Assembly (NCBI GenBank): GCA_026874595.1
Contig: CM049314.1
Coordinates: 75,590,300-75,654,299 of the forward strand
Direction: 5' to 3'
Source: Sipunculus nudus
Taxonomy: Eukaryota; Annelida; Sipuncula; Golfingiida; Sipunculidae
DNA length: 64,000 nt
The notes beneath the pieces were generated by a model, which searched no databases, was not told the DNA's origin, and worked only from the letters and a program-made list of their open reading frames with translations. This document shows, piece by piece, positions 24,220 to 37,560 of this stretch (its first letter is position 1; every line of letters starts with the position of its first letter). Position numbers and translations under genes: made by a program.

Positions 24220-24380
24220 CACTCTAAAAACGGATTGGTTGAAACAGCTACCAATTTAATTGGTTGAAGCAGATATTGGTTAAAATCAACCAAATATTGT
24301 TTGAGTAGAGCCCAGAATATTGGTTGACACCGACCGCGGCCAATTGGTTGCCCGCAAACTGATAATCTGATACAAAGTAA
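24220..24380 (+). repeat. Left terminal and subterminal repeats of the CACTA-like element
   Basis: After CACTCTAAAAA come repeated ATTGGTTGA / TCAACCAA blocks (about six recognisable half-units), fewer and more diverged than on the right end. Confidence 0.65.
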
Positions 24381-24492
24381 CATTTAGATTTGTTTCTGAC
24401 ACGGGGGCACGTGCGCGATCGCCTTTCCTCATTGGATGCTGCATAGGAGCTGCGTGTTTGTCCACGTGTTTTGTAGCGTCTTCTAGTTCAAC

Positions 24493-24580
24493 ATGGACAA
24501 ATTTGTTAAGAAGATACTTGAAAAGCTGAAGTTGAAGCAGGAGCAAGGGACTTGGGTGTTTTTCACAGGTCATTTAAAGG
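24493..24580 (+). CDS. Possible first coding exon inside the CACTA-like element
   Basis: The first ATG after the left terminal repeat opens MDKFVKKILEKLKLKQEQGT, then WVFFTGHLKG, and ends at a good donor, GTAAGG (phase 1). The product is Lys-rich and matches no family I recognise. A phase-compatible downstream exon could start at about 25811 (GRPWPLGIKGSRPRSHV) but stops by 25926, so continuity is unproven. Confidence 0.3.
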
Positions 24581-24999
24581 GTAAGGCTTATTTTCTGGTT
24601 AGATTTCACTGGCTTTGGTATTTAATTTGGCTGTAGTGTATTTTTAGAACTGACTTTAACCAGTGTATTTAGTTTAAAACCGACACGCTAAATTCATTGC
24701 CGTCATGATCGATTGATGATGTAAAAAAACATTAGATCACTTCATTAGAATCCAATAACATCTTGCATATTCTAAGTCATCCGATTCTAAAAATGTTCAT
24801 ATTCCAAAGAGAAAATGTTCTTTTATTTTTTTGTACCCTTCTTAATTTTTCTTATGAATATGAAGCAGTGTTTTGGTGTAAATAAAAATTAATGGCTGAC
24901 TGTTCTGCCACAGGGAGCACGATACGAAGGAAACCATGCATGCTGTCAAATAGTGCGCATGCGCAGACTAAATTTATTTGTTTGACAGATGTTAGAAGA

Positions 25000-25204
25000 A
25001 ACATAGGCGTGGCCCGTGGGAACATCATTTCTTTGAAAAATATATATAATATATATATATATATATTATATATAATATATATTGGTGACAAAAATCCCAT
25101 AGGAAATCTTTACAGAAGGACACTAACCTTGGGCCAAGTTGGCCCATACAAAATGTTTAAGAAAAAATATAGAGATTTCAGGTAATTTTACACAATTAAA
25201 ATTT

Positions 25205-25252
<48 letters not shown>

Positions 25253-25592
25253 GCATATGGGCAAAACTATTCCATTAAATTGCCCCCACCCCAACTTTCA
25301 ATTTTTGTGTGGGGTGTGTCTGTGTGTGTGTGTGTGGGGGGGGGGGGGGGCTTCGGTTCCAATGCCTTTAATATGTCATATGCCCCTTCCAATGAATATT
25401 TAAATGTTTAATATGAATAGAAATTAAGTACAAATAAAATGAAATATTAAAAACATGTTTGTGTGACGTCACAGGAATATAAAACAAATATATTCCTTTA
25501 TAAAATAACATTAAACAGTAACATCTTCAAAAGATATTTTAAATGAATATATATTTATATATATATATGCTTTATAAGTATATACTAAATAA

Positions 25593-25637
<45 letters not shown>

Positions 25638-26352
25638 TATATTATAGTGTATATATAATATTGATATGTGTGTTTATATATGTTTATATTGTCATATATA
25701 TTGTCTTTTCACAGGCTTTCTCATTAATTGTTGGTGTGGTCCAATTTAAGTTTCATCATTTTACACAGCATGTTCATTTCTTTCGGGTCACCCTGTGTTC
25801 TGTGTGCAGGAAGACCCTGGCCGCTTGGAATAAAAGGGTCAAGGCCAAGAAGTCATGTGTCAGATAAAACCCAAATCATGTCTTTTCAGTGCAAATGTAA
25901 CCCTGACTCAAACGACTTACAAGAATAATGATTTATTTACCTAGAACATGATCAAGGTAAGAGGAGGCAGGTTTTGCCTATATTTTATTGGAGACCCAAC
26001 AGGATTTAATCCAATTCCAGTGAGAATACCAACTTGTCAGGTTCTCAGTGCTATACCATTTATTCCTTTCATTCTTTATCAGTGGAACTTGAACATCATT
26101 GCAGTGGCATAAGACCAGTTAAATAGTTACATGGGCCAACACACCAAGTGCGAGCGTACATGTTTGGTCTGAGAGAGCATGTCACGCATAACTGAGCATG
26201 GGCTGAAGTGCTGGACATACATGCATCGTCATGTTTTTTTTCATAAATTATCAAACATAGGTAGGGCAATTCAAATACGGAAACTTTCAACGGTATTAAA
26301 AAAATATACCGCTATGTGTATTTAATATATATATATGTGTGTGCATGTGTAT

Positions 26353-26394
<42 letters not shown>

Positions 26395-26410
26395 TATATA
26401 TATATTATCA
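25000..26410. repeat. Cluster of (TA)n microsatellites and a G-tract
   Basis: TA runs lie near 25040-25080, 25209-25249, 25597-25630 and 26350-26405. A (TG)n run leading into a long G-tract lies near 25316-25350. They interrupt the interior of the CACTA-like element. Confidence 0.85.
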
Positions 26411-27904
26411 CTTAAATTACAAGTTGGTGCAATATGACATGAAGCCAAGTTGTTTTCCATGTGTGCACAATGTGTTCAAAAATAAAAGGTTCCCCTTCTT
26501 CTATTAAACAGTACAAAATTGTTTTCCCCTTTAAAGAAAAAATGTTCCATTTCTTGAAAAATAGAATAACTCTTGGTAGTAAGTATTAAAACAGAACATT
26601 TCACTGGTAAAGTGGAAACTATTATTTTAGTAGAAGTAGTTTTAATAAGTAGTTATTCTATTATGACTTGTTTTCCTGCAAAAAAAAATGCAAATTGAAT
26701 CCAAATGAATCAGCTCTGCCTGGGGCCTGCTTAATACAGATTCATACAGTATATATAGTATTTCTGAGTACCGGTAATTTTATGTTACAGATCCAGACAC
26801 TGCCTCCATCAAGCTCGAGACCAAATGGCTCCAGCATTAATATCAGGAACTGAGAGAGAGGATGCACGAGTACATTTCAGAGACAGGGTGTCGAGGTTAC
26901 CCTGGATTTGCGGAGAAGAAGGCCCATGTTTGGATATAAAGTAAATGAGATATCTAAGGTTTGCTAATTCTTACAGCCAGTGGCGTCAATTTATCTTTAA
27001 GTTCCAGGACTCGGGGGGGGGGGGGGGGGGGAGGGGGTGGTGGTGGAGTCACAGACACACACATAAGGGTCTGTATGACACATTTTCTAAATCCTGGATC
27101 CGCCCCTGTATATGGGTAATTACTTCCTGATTTTCTATTAAAAAAATCTATATTACAATCACTAGTCCTACCAGTGAAAATACTCTTTCAGATGATACTA
27201 TAATCCCAATGGATCTTTAGGCTAAAGGTAAACAAGTTACTAGTGACGTGTTGCATGCATGAATCCTGTTTACAATGGTCAGATTCTTCAACCTGAGAAT
27301 AAAAAGTCTCCTACAATACTAATGTGAGAAGCCAGAGGTACCCAATCTTTTCATCATGTAAATGATTTCATTATTTTACTTTGTGTAGGTGAATTCAAGG
27401 TTTTATATAATACCTGATCTATCAGTAAACTATTCCAAGCAAACTGATTCTTGATTTGGCTAACTTGACATTCATAGGTAGAGGGAGACTTCTTCGGAAT
27501 ATATCTGGATGAGGAGGCATGATGGAGTTGATGGCTAAATGAGATGACATGGCAGCCATCCTAGCTGAAGGATAAGAACCAGGTGGCAGTGAAATACCCA
27601 GACAGCATGAAGATGATAGCTGGTTTGAATTCATCTGAGCCATCAGCAGGTAATCTTGGACCACCTTATAAGTAGGTGTATAGTTCTTTTTGAAATATTG
27701 TACATGATTTTAATCTGTCTGCTAATCAGTTGAGTATGGTGGTACAAGTTTCAGTATCTTGTCCATCTTCTGTAACAATCATGGCTTTCATGGCCCGTCC
27801 AAGACAAGCACACTACTTCTAGGCTATGATTTTAACTTTCCACCTCCCAGGTATAAATCATGTGTTCTACCTGTTAGACTACAGAAGCTGCCTAAATTTT
27901 TTTT

Positions 27905-28510
27905 AGCTCAGCTGACTATACGTTGTCTGAGCTATAGTCATTGTCCATTGTCCGTTGTCTGTCCGTCCGTTAGATTTGCACGTTTTGAAATCATTAGACC
28001 TATGAATCCAAAATTTGGCATACTGTTAGATGTCCCCAAAATCTCCTACCAAACAGGAAACTGGGTCACTGCGACTTCATTCCTTTGAGAAATTAAGGAA
28101 AAACCTCAGGTTTCCATTAAAAACCTATTATCACACTTCAGGACTGCCTTATATCAAAACCACTGATCTGTCTGTTTTTCATTCTTAATATTTACCAGAA
28201 GTACTGGTATTCTCCTATATATTTTCCATATAAATGCTGGAAATTAAGTCTGTTAAGTGTAATTTCTTCAAGTTGTGGGCCCGAATATAATGGACTTTGT
28301 AAATTACAAATTCAGGAAATTTACTCACCTAACATGTAAATTTTGGAAGCTAGAGACCTTTCGTTCAAGTATATAACTTTGTTTAAATTAAGATTCAATT
28401 GTATACCCAAGATTAGATCTGAATTATTAATTTTTTTAAAATTATTAGCATAAAAATAAAATAACTACCTTCAATTTTGACCATGGCACGTTTTTTTTTT
28501 TTTTTCCTGT
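27905..28510 (+). repeat. Dispersed repeat 'TTTAGCTCAGCTGAC ... GTCCGTCCGTTAG'
   Basis: The fullest copy of the family seen at 15460 and 31060. It begins AGCTCAGCTGACTATACG, passes through a GTCCGTCC stretch, TTAGATGTCCCCAAAATCTC and GAGAAATTAAGGAAAAACCT, and reaches a T-run near 28490. No ORF. Confidence 0.7.
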
Positions 28511-31059
28511 GAGTACTGTTGATTAAATTTTCACAGCATGTAAACTTTAGTATTTAATTTGTTTCAACCTGAAATTAGAAAATAAAAGCTAAAAAAATTA
28601 GGCTAATAATTGAATTTTTTTGTTCAGGCTCTTATTATAGTCACGTGCTTTGTCCAGATGCAGGCAGCCCACTCCTGGTCACTAGAAGTTAAGTTAGCTA
28701 TGCCAGGGTTCCTGATTTGTTACAGGTCACTAGGGGAGATCCCCTGCTGTGACAGGTGTACAGTTATTCTCATATCAACTCCACCCCCCCCCCCCCCCCC
28801 CCCGCCAACCCTACCCACCAAGTGTTATGCAGTAATTGTTATTGTTTGCCCTGTATTTCCTAACTGTAATGCTGTTTCCACTCCAATATACAAAACTTTC
28901 CTTGAATGAGTAATTCATTGAGTAATCCAGAAGAAGCCATTTGGGTTAATGTAGCCTTTTTAAAGAAATCAATTTCCTTTTAAATGATTTTAAAATATTA
29001 AAATTAAACCCATCAGTATGCATAAATTTATAAAATATGAAGCAAATTACAAATAAATAAAGGCACAATGAAAAATTGTGAAATCTGATTCAAGTATTAT
29101 TTTTAGATATTTATTGTTTTGCAAATTTAAAAGATATATTTGTGTGGTAAAAAAATAAATATGCATTTGTATGCATGATGTGGGGTTAACTGACAAGATT
29201 GAGATATATGATGATGCATTTAGAATTATGAATTAACTTTTATATTCAGATATATATGTTATATTGGGAATGTATAGAAATATATACTTAAAATTTAAAA
29301 AAATTGATGTGATAAGAAAAAATGAGGATCTAATACAAACAATTGTTCATTATTTTCCTGCCTCAGCAGAATTGGAGATCAGGCTTTGTTTGCCCTGTAT
29401 GTATATATGCAGAAGTGTTGTTAATCCCCCCCCCCCCCCCCCCCCCTACCAATGATTCCTTTGCGCCTGTGCAAGTGTGTAAAATTTATTTCATTTAAAA
29501 AACAATTGGATTAGAAAAAATTAAGATCTAATTGAAACACATTCTTGCTTCAGGAGAATGGAACATAAAGTGATCAGCTCTGTCTGTCCATCATCTCTCC
29601 GTTATCATTAAATATATATTTATCATGATATTTTTCCTATAAGCACTGTTGAAATAACTTTCATATGCTGTATGTGTATGGATTTAAGCTATTAAAGTCT
29701 GAAATTTGAAAACAACTTATATACTCAATTGTGTAATATTTCAGATGTTTAACTTTAAAAAAATTGATATAATAAAAAAATTAAGAAATAATTGAACCAT
29801 ATATTATCAGCTTTGTTTGTCTACCAGTCTGTCTGTCCTTTTTTAAAATATAAGTAATTGTGAATGAACTTTTTTATTCTGTAAGCTTTGTTGAATTAAG
29901 TGAAAATCCTATGTATATACACTTTGATAATACAGAGATGTTGTAACTCCGGTCATACCACCCCCACACCACCACCAAGTCCTTACACCTGTGGACTGGG
30001 AACATAAGTTATATTTCAACTGTATACATTTTATAAAATAAAAAATACATATATTTAATAATATAAAAAATATTAATAAAAAATAGACCCAATCAAACAA
30101 ATGTGTAAACTACTGTACTGTCATCAATTTATCAAAAAGCCAACCAATGATTATGGTAATAATATACATCTAATGTTCACAAACCGCGCACATGCTTTAA
30201 TTTTAACATTAGAAAACACATGGTCAGGTCACAAAATATTATTTGCAACAATTTCTTACTCATCAATACAAACCAATCATATCATCCAGCCATGGTCTAT
30301 ATTACCTCTTCATATCAGACATTACCTCCATTTTCAGATTTTTACCTCAAGGTCAACTTCAGCTGAGCACTGTGACTGATGGATCCCTTGTTGTTTATAC
30401 AGAGGTTCCAGATGGATTTTGAGAGTGACATGTATGTGACTTTTTATAAATCTGCCCTCTTACATCTTTATATGTATAATAAAGCTGATGTAATGGTCTC
30501 TTTTAAACCTGTTTCTGACTCATCATTAACATTTTAAACAGTTTTAAATGCATTTCATGGAGAAAAATGACTAATGGACACATTTAACTTTTAAATAGTC
30601 CCTTTATCAATCACTCCATATGACCACTCATGTGTTATGGTATATATATCTACAAGGAAGGTTATCAAACCAGTTTGCTTCAAAATCTTGACCACTGCAT
30701 GATCAGCAGGATCATGATTTTCATAATGCCTGTGGACATTCCATGAAATTTGTTTATTGGTCGAGAAATTAAATTTTTCGTAGTAAATCTGTTATTGTCC
30801 TACAAGTTGACATTCTGTTATATTCCTGGTTTCTTTCAGGTGCCATTAGTGCTATGATGCTTCGTTTACTGCCAAAACTGATTCCAACACAGAGGAAGAA
30901 ATTCCAAGCCCACCATAGCAGAAGCAAAGGCAGCATTTATTGATGTTCAGAAGGTATATACTGATTTAGGCTTTTAGATTTCTTACAATTCTAGAAATAA
31001 GAGCTATCATTCAATTGAGAATAATTGATATTGTGTTAAAGGGAATATTTATGTAGCAC

Positions 31060-31870
31060 CATTTTTAGCTCAGATGACTACCTGTATATATGTTATGTCA
31101 GATATAGCTATGGTCATTTGTCTATTATCGGTCTGGTTGTCCAGCTCGATCTCCGTTTACATGCCACGTTTCAAAACCACTGGACCAGTGAATCCAAAAT
31201 TTGACATCCAGGTAGATGTCCTTATTTTCTAACAAACCTGAATATTGGTCACTGTGACTACATTTTTTATGAGAAATTAAGGAGAAACCTCAATTTTTCA
31301 GTAAAAGCCAATTGTTGCACTTTATTGTCAAAAATTGGGTGACAATTGCACAATTTGTAGCAGTTATTTACCCAAATAAAATGTATCTTGTGAAAACATC
31401 AGGAAAGATATCGACTTACTTTACATGATACGGATGTTGAAGATAAGAGTCGTTTTCAAGCGTATAACAGATTTTTTTATAAAAAAAATTTCAAACATAT
31501 GACAGATTTTTTTATAAAAAAAATTTTCAAGCATATAACAGATTTTTTTATAAAAAAAAATTTTCAAACATATAACAGATTTTTTTATAACAAAAATTTT
31601 CAAGCATATAACAGATTTTTTTTTAAATTTTGTTCAAGCATATAACAGATTTATATATTTTTTCTAGCATATGACAGATTTTTATAATCTTTTTAAGTTA
31701 TTGTCATAAAGGTAATATCAGACCTTTAAATTTTGTCCAACCTTGACCATTGCACATTTTCTTTCCTGTCAGCACAGTTGACATTTTGTATGTACAAAAT
31801 GCAAAGATTAAAACTATTATAATATGAAAATTCGATAGCATTTTGTCAAAAACTGTAGGACATAGTGAAC
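31060..31870 (+). repeat. Dispersed repeat copy with internal minisatellite
   Basis: It begins TTTTTAGCTCAGATGACTAC and carries the same blocks as 27905-28510. Inside, about 31440-31690, a unit of about 37 bases (AAGCATATAACAGATTTTTT) is repeated six to seven times; this expansion is not seen in the other copies. Confidence 0.7.
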
Positions 31871-33099
31871 TTTATTCTGTGAGATACGGGCCGAAAACAT
31901 AATTTTGAGCAGCCTGAAAGACTGACAGGGCATATATTTAACCATTAGGCCATTCATACTCAATATCTAGGGAGGTCTCCTTTGAATCCTGAAGTTTGGA
32001 CACTATGACTAATGTTCTGTGAACTTTAAGAAAGTACATGGTTTTAGCATTGAAATTCAGATAAGCAAAACAAATATGTTTGGAACTTTCTAACTTTGAA
32101 ATTTTGGAAATGGGCAAATCTCCATCACCTGAAATCATGTTATGATGACCCATATTCTATTGTATTTCTTCTTGTATTATTGTACAATTGCAAGATATGC
32201 ACAAAGTCTGAATTCTGTTACATCTTTTATTATTAATGTGAAATTTGATGTATTTTCAGATCTAGAAATTCAGTTTCTAAATGTTTGATGAAGATCAACA
32301 GTGACTGAGTTCAGTGTTGCTGTGTTTCTCAGACACCGTGATGCATGCAGGCATATGGAATGAAGACAGTCATCAGGGAACAGTATTGACTGTAGACTCT
32401 TGTTTCGTCATTTTATGAGTCAGGTATCCATGACACTGCACTCCCAGAGTACTTCAAACATATGTTAATCATTTTCCAGCTTCAGCAGAAAGGGAGATAA
32501 AGTGATTAACTCTGTTTGTCTACCTGTCTATCTGTCCATTTTTAAATAATCAGTAATTGTGAATTCAATTTCCTGAAATTCAATTTTTAGCATTGGACTC
32601 TAGAAAATCTTACTTGTATATATATGTTTTTAAATGGAGGCTTGTGTCGCCAGTTGTGCAGTTACAAGTTGTGTACTGCATGCATGATTTAATTATATGT
32701 TACATTGTTATTTTACTGGACTTATTAAACAATTATTTTTATAAATATAATGCTCTTGTTTTGTGTCTACCATTTCAGACAAAAGGTTGATGTATGAATG
32801 TAAGCTGGTTATCAGAGCACTTGTACTGCCACACAGAGTGATATTTCCAATTTCATTACATTTCTACAATCAGAGGAACAGCAGTATCATGCAAAGTGCA
32901 AATTGTGTTTTATTTTGTTCATTTGACTGGCTGAGGAATATTCCTTGACATTACTTGGTACAAAGGTATATTTAATTCTTTTTCACCATGATATTTGAGC
33001 ACCCTGCATCACAATTTTATGCAAAATTTTTTTATGTTAGTTGTTTTCAGTCAATTGTGGCTGAATTCAACTGCATTTTGTAACCATTTCATATTTTGC

Positions 33100-33408
33100 T
33101 AGGGTATTCAGTTGGTTCCTTCTTAACCAATTTCCTTGGTTGATTTTAACCAATATGGTCATCTGAATCAAATTGGTTGATTCAGTATTGGTTGTTTTCA
33201 ACCATTATTGTTGGTTGATTTCAACCAATCACATGGTTGATTTCAACCAGTCACATGGTTGATTTCAACCAAAAATATTGGTTGAAAAATCAACCAATTG
33301 GTATCGGTTGAAATCAACCGGTTAATTGGTTGGACACATATCAACCGAGAAGACCGGTTGATTTCAACCAATTTTTTGGTTGAATTTAACCGATCCATTT
33401 TTAGAGTG
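33100..33408 (-). repeat. Right terminal and subterminal repeats of the CACTA-like element
   Basis: This is a dense array of GGTTGATTTCAACC palindromes and half-sites, spaced about 15-25 bases and ending TTTTTAGAGTG. Repeated palindromic motifs like this are the expected transposase-binding arrays of CACTA elements; that role is inferred from the superfamily. Confidence 0.7.
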
Positions 33409-35785
33409 CAGGAGGCAGTGGCCACAAACTTGCAAGACTCTGAGTTGATGTATATATATTTTTTTTAAACTTTATACAGCAGAGGGATTTCAAAGCCCAT
33501 ACTCAGGGCTTGGCCACTAGTTTCTAACTGACTCTCCACCCCTAGCATGTCTTTAAGCAAGATTCATAAACAATGAGTTAGCCAATCAGAGATTTCCCTT
33601 ACGTGTCAAAACATACTATCAAAGAAAGGTGTGCACAGGAGTTGAATGAAAGTGCGGTCAGACTGAATAGTGTTGCCTTGAAATGAAGGCTAAGCAATTA
33701 CAGTCATTATGCAAATTCCCGGCAACTCGGCTCTGACACTTGAATACACAATTTAAAAGTCCCAATTTACATAAACACTAACTACCTTACACATTATATA
33801 ATCATGATGAAATATATAGAGAGTGTGAATTGTAATAATAGACTGGCCCTTCGTACAATACAGTTCGTCCCAAACACTGTAGAGGAATGTCGAACGTGTA
33901 TGACAGTGCGCGTGTGCATAGGACAGGTCTATTAGATTAAGGTCCTTGAGAAGTATATACATGGAGTACTAGGTTACTTTTCTAGTTTAGCTTTGTCATT
34001 ACAGTAGTATATGCTTTGTAAATTTGGCAAAGAACGACTACCGGGAAAATCCTGCCAATATAAGAACCATTCGACAACCCCCCCCCCCCCCCCCCCCCCA
34101 CGGAAACAATCCTGATTAGTGTGTTTATACTATTACATTTTCTATTTATCCTATTACTCCCATAAACAAATGTAATAAACATTTTTAAATAAAAAATGAT
34201 CCTTCTAAATTTATTGAGCACAGCTAAATTTCAAAAGAATTATAGTAACCTCGCGGCATCAGTTCGTTGTCCGTCCGCCTGTCCGCAGATTTTCCAAGGG
34301 GAATTTCATGAATTTTTTTTTTTTCGTATACTGATGTCGTCATTTACCATATTATATATTTATGATCATTTCGGCCAACGGGATTTTTTCAGCATTTTAG
34401 CCTGTTTCACCATCAGAGTACGATCAATAAAAGTGAACATGGATACCTCGATCATGAACATTTGGGGTGAAATATTGTTTTACCAGACTCATAATAAAAT
34501 TGCAATTAGGCTACTTATATGTGAAATTTTATACTTGAATGGTTTCCAGCAATTTAAGGATAAGCCTTTCCAAAAACTAAAGTATACTTTATTCATCAAT
34601 TTAATTTTCTTTCAAATAAAACTGGTTTGCCCTTTTTCTCAACTGTTCGTTTTATAAAAGCTAAATATTTGTTTTAAACTTTTTATTCACACCTGCATTG
34701 CATATACACACATATGCAAAGTTAAGTTACGTAATTTAACTTGCATATCTGTAATCATGAAATGGCCGATGTCACATATTAAAAAAAATGTGAGACCTAA
34801 AATTCCCCGAGTGGAAATGTTCCAGTATATTGCTTAACTTGGCAATCAGTATGTAATACGTAATAGAAATATGTATTTTCATAAATAACGTAGACACACG
34901 AGTATTTAATGATAGTAATGTGTCCGGATCAGTTACAAAATATTTGAAAATGCAGTTACATTTTAACAAAGTTTTGAAAAGGGGTTTAAGACATCGTCTT
35001 CAATATTAAGGGCCAAAAAAAATAATCTTGAGCTCCCCGCGATCATTGGAAAGCTGACAGTTGAGTCATCAATCAATGACATCAGTGTTCCTTGAATTAT
35101 GTTATATACAAACATAAAAACAACATATAATCACATTGATCAAAACCTTTTGCATCATCATACGAACCAGTTACAACAATACAAACATGTTCATTTGCGT
35201 TCAACAATAGTACCAAGGTTTGTGTGGGACACAAAAAAGGTTGATGCTGCCACTGCTGTCGCGCCTTTTATATAACCTCTGTGTCAGCGTGTGTTCAGAC
35301 ACATTAGATTGTTACTGTAGTAACAATGATACACGAATGTATAACAGACAATGTTACAAGCTTCATTGCAATGGCATGCTGGCTTTGCCAGTGATGCAAA
35401 ACTGCCACAACCGCCGCTTTCATATACGGCATTTATTTCTCTAATATGAAAGTATATATAGGTAGACTGCGAGCTGCTTATGGTGATTAATTTACAACAC
35501 AGGATTTTTCCCCCATTTATTTATCTCGAGATCTTGAGATAATTTATTTCGTATGTATGACCCCGTATCTACTGTGACACCAAATAATTTAACAAATTTT
35601 ACATTTGAGATGCATCACCCGTTGACTAACTAATAAAACAAAGCTTTGAGATGTAAAATTGTTTGTGTTAACCCACGAATATCATGACAAGTTGGCCCCA
35701 TGCGAAGACGCCAAAGTCAATCTGACACACATGGCCTAGACTTATACGATGGGTTACAGTAACCTACTGGCCTATTTCTTCAGTT
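33409..35785. other. No gene recognised
   Basis: AT-rich sequence with a C-tract at about 34079-34099. The longest frame (34196-34657, +) is rich in Phe, Ile and Leu with no recognisable motif and is probably a chance frame. Confidence 0.5.
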
Positions 35786-35789
35786 GCGG

Positions 35790-37258
35790 AAATGGAAACA
35801 GAAAAACTAATAATTGCAGGAGATTTGAATGTTGTTTTTATCCCCAGCATAGAAAAAAGGTGGTTATAAAATAGTAACAAACAGTCAAGTTATATCACAC
35901 TGGATGGAATTATCAGAATCCGTGAACATGTAACGAATACAACATTCAAGAACACAACAGTACACCTTGCATAGATACAATCCAAAATTAGTATTTTGTC
36001 GATTAGACTATTTTTTCACGAGTAGCAACCTTACATGCATGTGATATACAGAGTTTTCACATTGAGACAGGTTATAAAACTGACCATGCAGTTATAAGTA
36101 TTAAAATAAGTTTTTGTATTACTGAAGGGGGGGGGGCCAGGATATTGGAAACTAAATTGTCCTCTTAGACAAAGACAAAGAATATCTCCAAACAGTGCAA
36201 GAATGAATAAAAGCAACAGTCCTGTATAATCAGGAAGCTGATCCATATCTCTTATGGGAAACCATCAATTACATATATAAGCAGTATAACCAAGTAAAGA
36301 AGATAAAGCTAAAATGAAAGGAAGCAAACAAAAATATTTTAAAACATTCGTGGAGGAAAAATTAAGATGAGCTATAGCAAGATGTAGGACCAGGGCGTTT
36401 AAGGAAGGGAATAAACCTACACGATACTTTTTTAATATTGAAAAGAGGAATTCTCAGAAAAAAACCTATATCAAGATTAAGGGTAAGCCCAGGAAATATA
36501 ACGAAAAACATAAAATCTATCCTAAATGAGGAGCTTAATTATTATAAATTATTATACAAGGGTGCAAATATAAATGATAAACATACAAAAGAATTCTTTA
36601 ACCAGGAGAGACATAATATCCTAACTGATGAAGAAAGAAAAATGTGTGACGAAGAAGTCTCTAAAACAGAACTTAACAAAACTCTAAATACTTTGAAATT
36701 TAATAAATTACCCGGGCCGGATGGTTTTCCCGTTGAATTTTACAAAACTTTCTGGAATGTTCTTAAAAATGATTTTATAATTGCTATAAATAATTCTTTT
36801 CAAATGAACCAATTACCACCATCCATGTGTCAAGGCGTTCGATTTTTTGCGATGGTTGCATGTACAATATTCCTTAAATATATTCAATTTCGGGTCTTGT
36901 TTAAGGAAACGGATCAATCCACTTTATACAAATATTAGTAGCAGCATTTTCAACAGAGGCTGGGCAACAGAATACTTCCCAAATGAAAGAGGAGTGAGAC
37001 AGGGATGCCCTCTCTCTCATTATCTGGTTATTATTGCATCAGAAATTCCAGCTTTAAAAATGAGAATTAACCCAAATATTAAAAGTGTTACGATTGCTGG
37101 AATAGAACACAAGATTGTACAATATGCGGATGACACAGCACTCACATGAACAGACGGTATCTCTTCAATGCGGAAAACCATGTTCATTTTCAATAAATTC
37201 CAGCAAATTTCAGGTCTTCAGGTTAACATAGACAAAGCAGAGGTGATGCATATTTTTT
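35790..37258 (+). pseudogene. Second LINE, endonuclease to RT, internally deleted and frameshifted
   Basis: A GDLNVV block at about 35828 marks the APE-type endonuclease. Linker text with FNIEKRN follows, then ELNKTLNTLKFNKLPGPDGF, the RT entry. After SMCQGV the RT jumps to FNFGSCLRKRINPLY, which means an internal deletion of the first catalytic palm block. GVRQGCPLS, then AGIEHKIVQYADDTALT (catalytic YADD) and GLQVNIDKAEVM follow in another frame. Several stops and frameshifts are present. It is L1/Tx1-like and not functional. Confidence 0.85.
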
Positions 37259-37440
37259 AAAGCCTGAGCAATAAAAACAAATTTCATGAAATCGGGTTGA
37301 AGTAGTGTTCTGTCCGACAAAAATGTTTGGTATTTTAATCCACCCCAATTGGCTGATAATGAAAGATTGAAATTACAAAGAAATCTTAAGTCAATATATA
37401 CATACATCTGAATTATTTATATGCGTTAAGTATACACAAA

Positions 37441-37560
37441 ATGTTTGGATTCTCCAAATTCAAGGCGCAAGTGAAAACAGGTGGAGGTATGGCATCAGCA
37501 AAGATCGTTACAGAAGGCAAGGCCAGTACAGTAACTGATTGGCGTTTCCACCAAGGTTGA
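37441..37560 (+). other. Small ORF, 39 residues, unknown
   Basis: ATG opens MFGFSKFKAQVKTGGGMASA and continues to TDWRFHQG before TGA. The stretch is more GC-rich and protein-like than its surroundings, and the frame is open upstream for a few codons. It could be a fragment of an exon or of the adjacent LINE. No family is recognised. Confidence 0.2.

Larger units (their letters stand above)
24220..33408. mobile_element. CACTA-like DNA transposon candidate, about 9.2 kb
   Basis: The left end CACTCTAAAAACGGATTGG and the reverse complement of the right end, CACTCTAAAAATGGATCGG, are near-identical terminal inverted repeats. Both ends carry subterminal arrays of a GGTTGAAATCAACC-type motif in both orientations, at least ten copies on the right. 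A 'CACT' terminus with short subterminal motifs is typical of CACTA/EnSpm elements. A CA dinucleotide flanks both ends, as a 2-bp target duplication would, but that is weak evidence. Inside are microsatellites, other repeats and exon-like pieces (24493-24580, about 25811-25926, about 26790-26940, about 30840-30957). No complete transposase could be built, and superfamily assignment rests on the ends alone. Confidence 0.6.

Noticed and set aside
30101-30379. 92-residue ORF resembling a LINE endonuclease tail (KPTNDYGNNIHLMFTNR)
   Set aside because: The similarity is too weak and isolated. No GDFN-type or other catalytic endonuclease block is nearby.
34196-34657. 153-residue ORF as a gene
   Set aside because: It is hydrophobic AT-rich composition without motif or splice context, and a long frame of this kind is expected by chance in AT-rich sequence.
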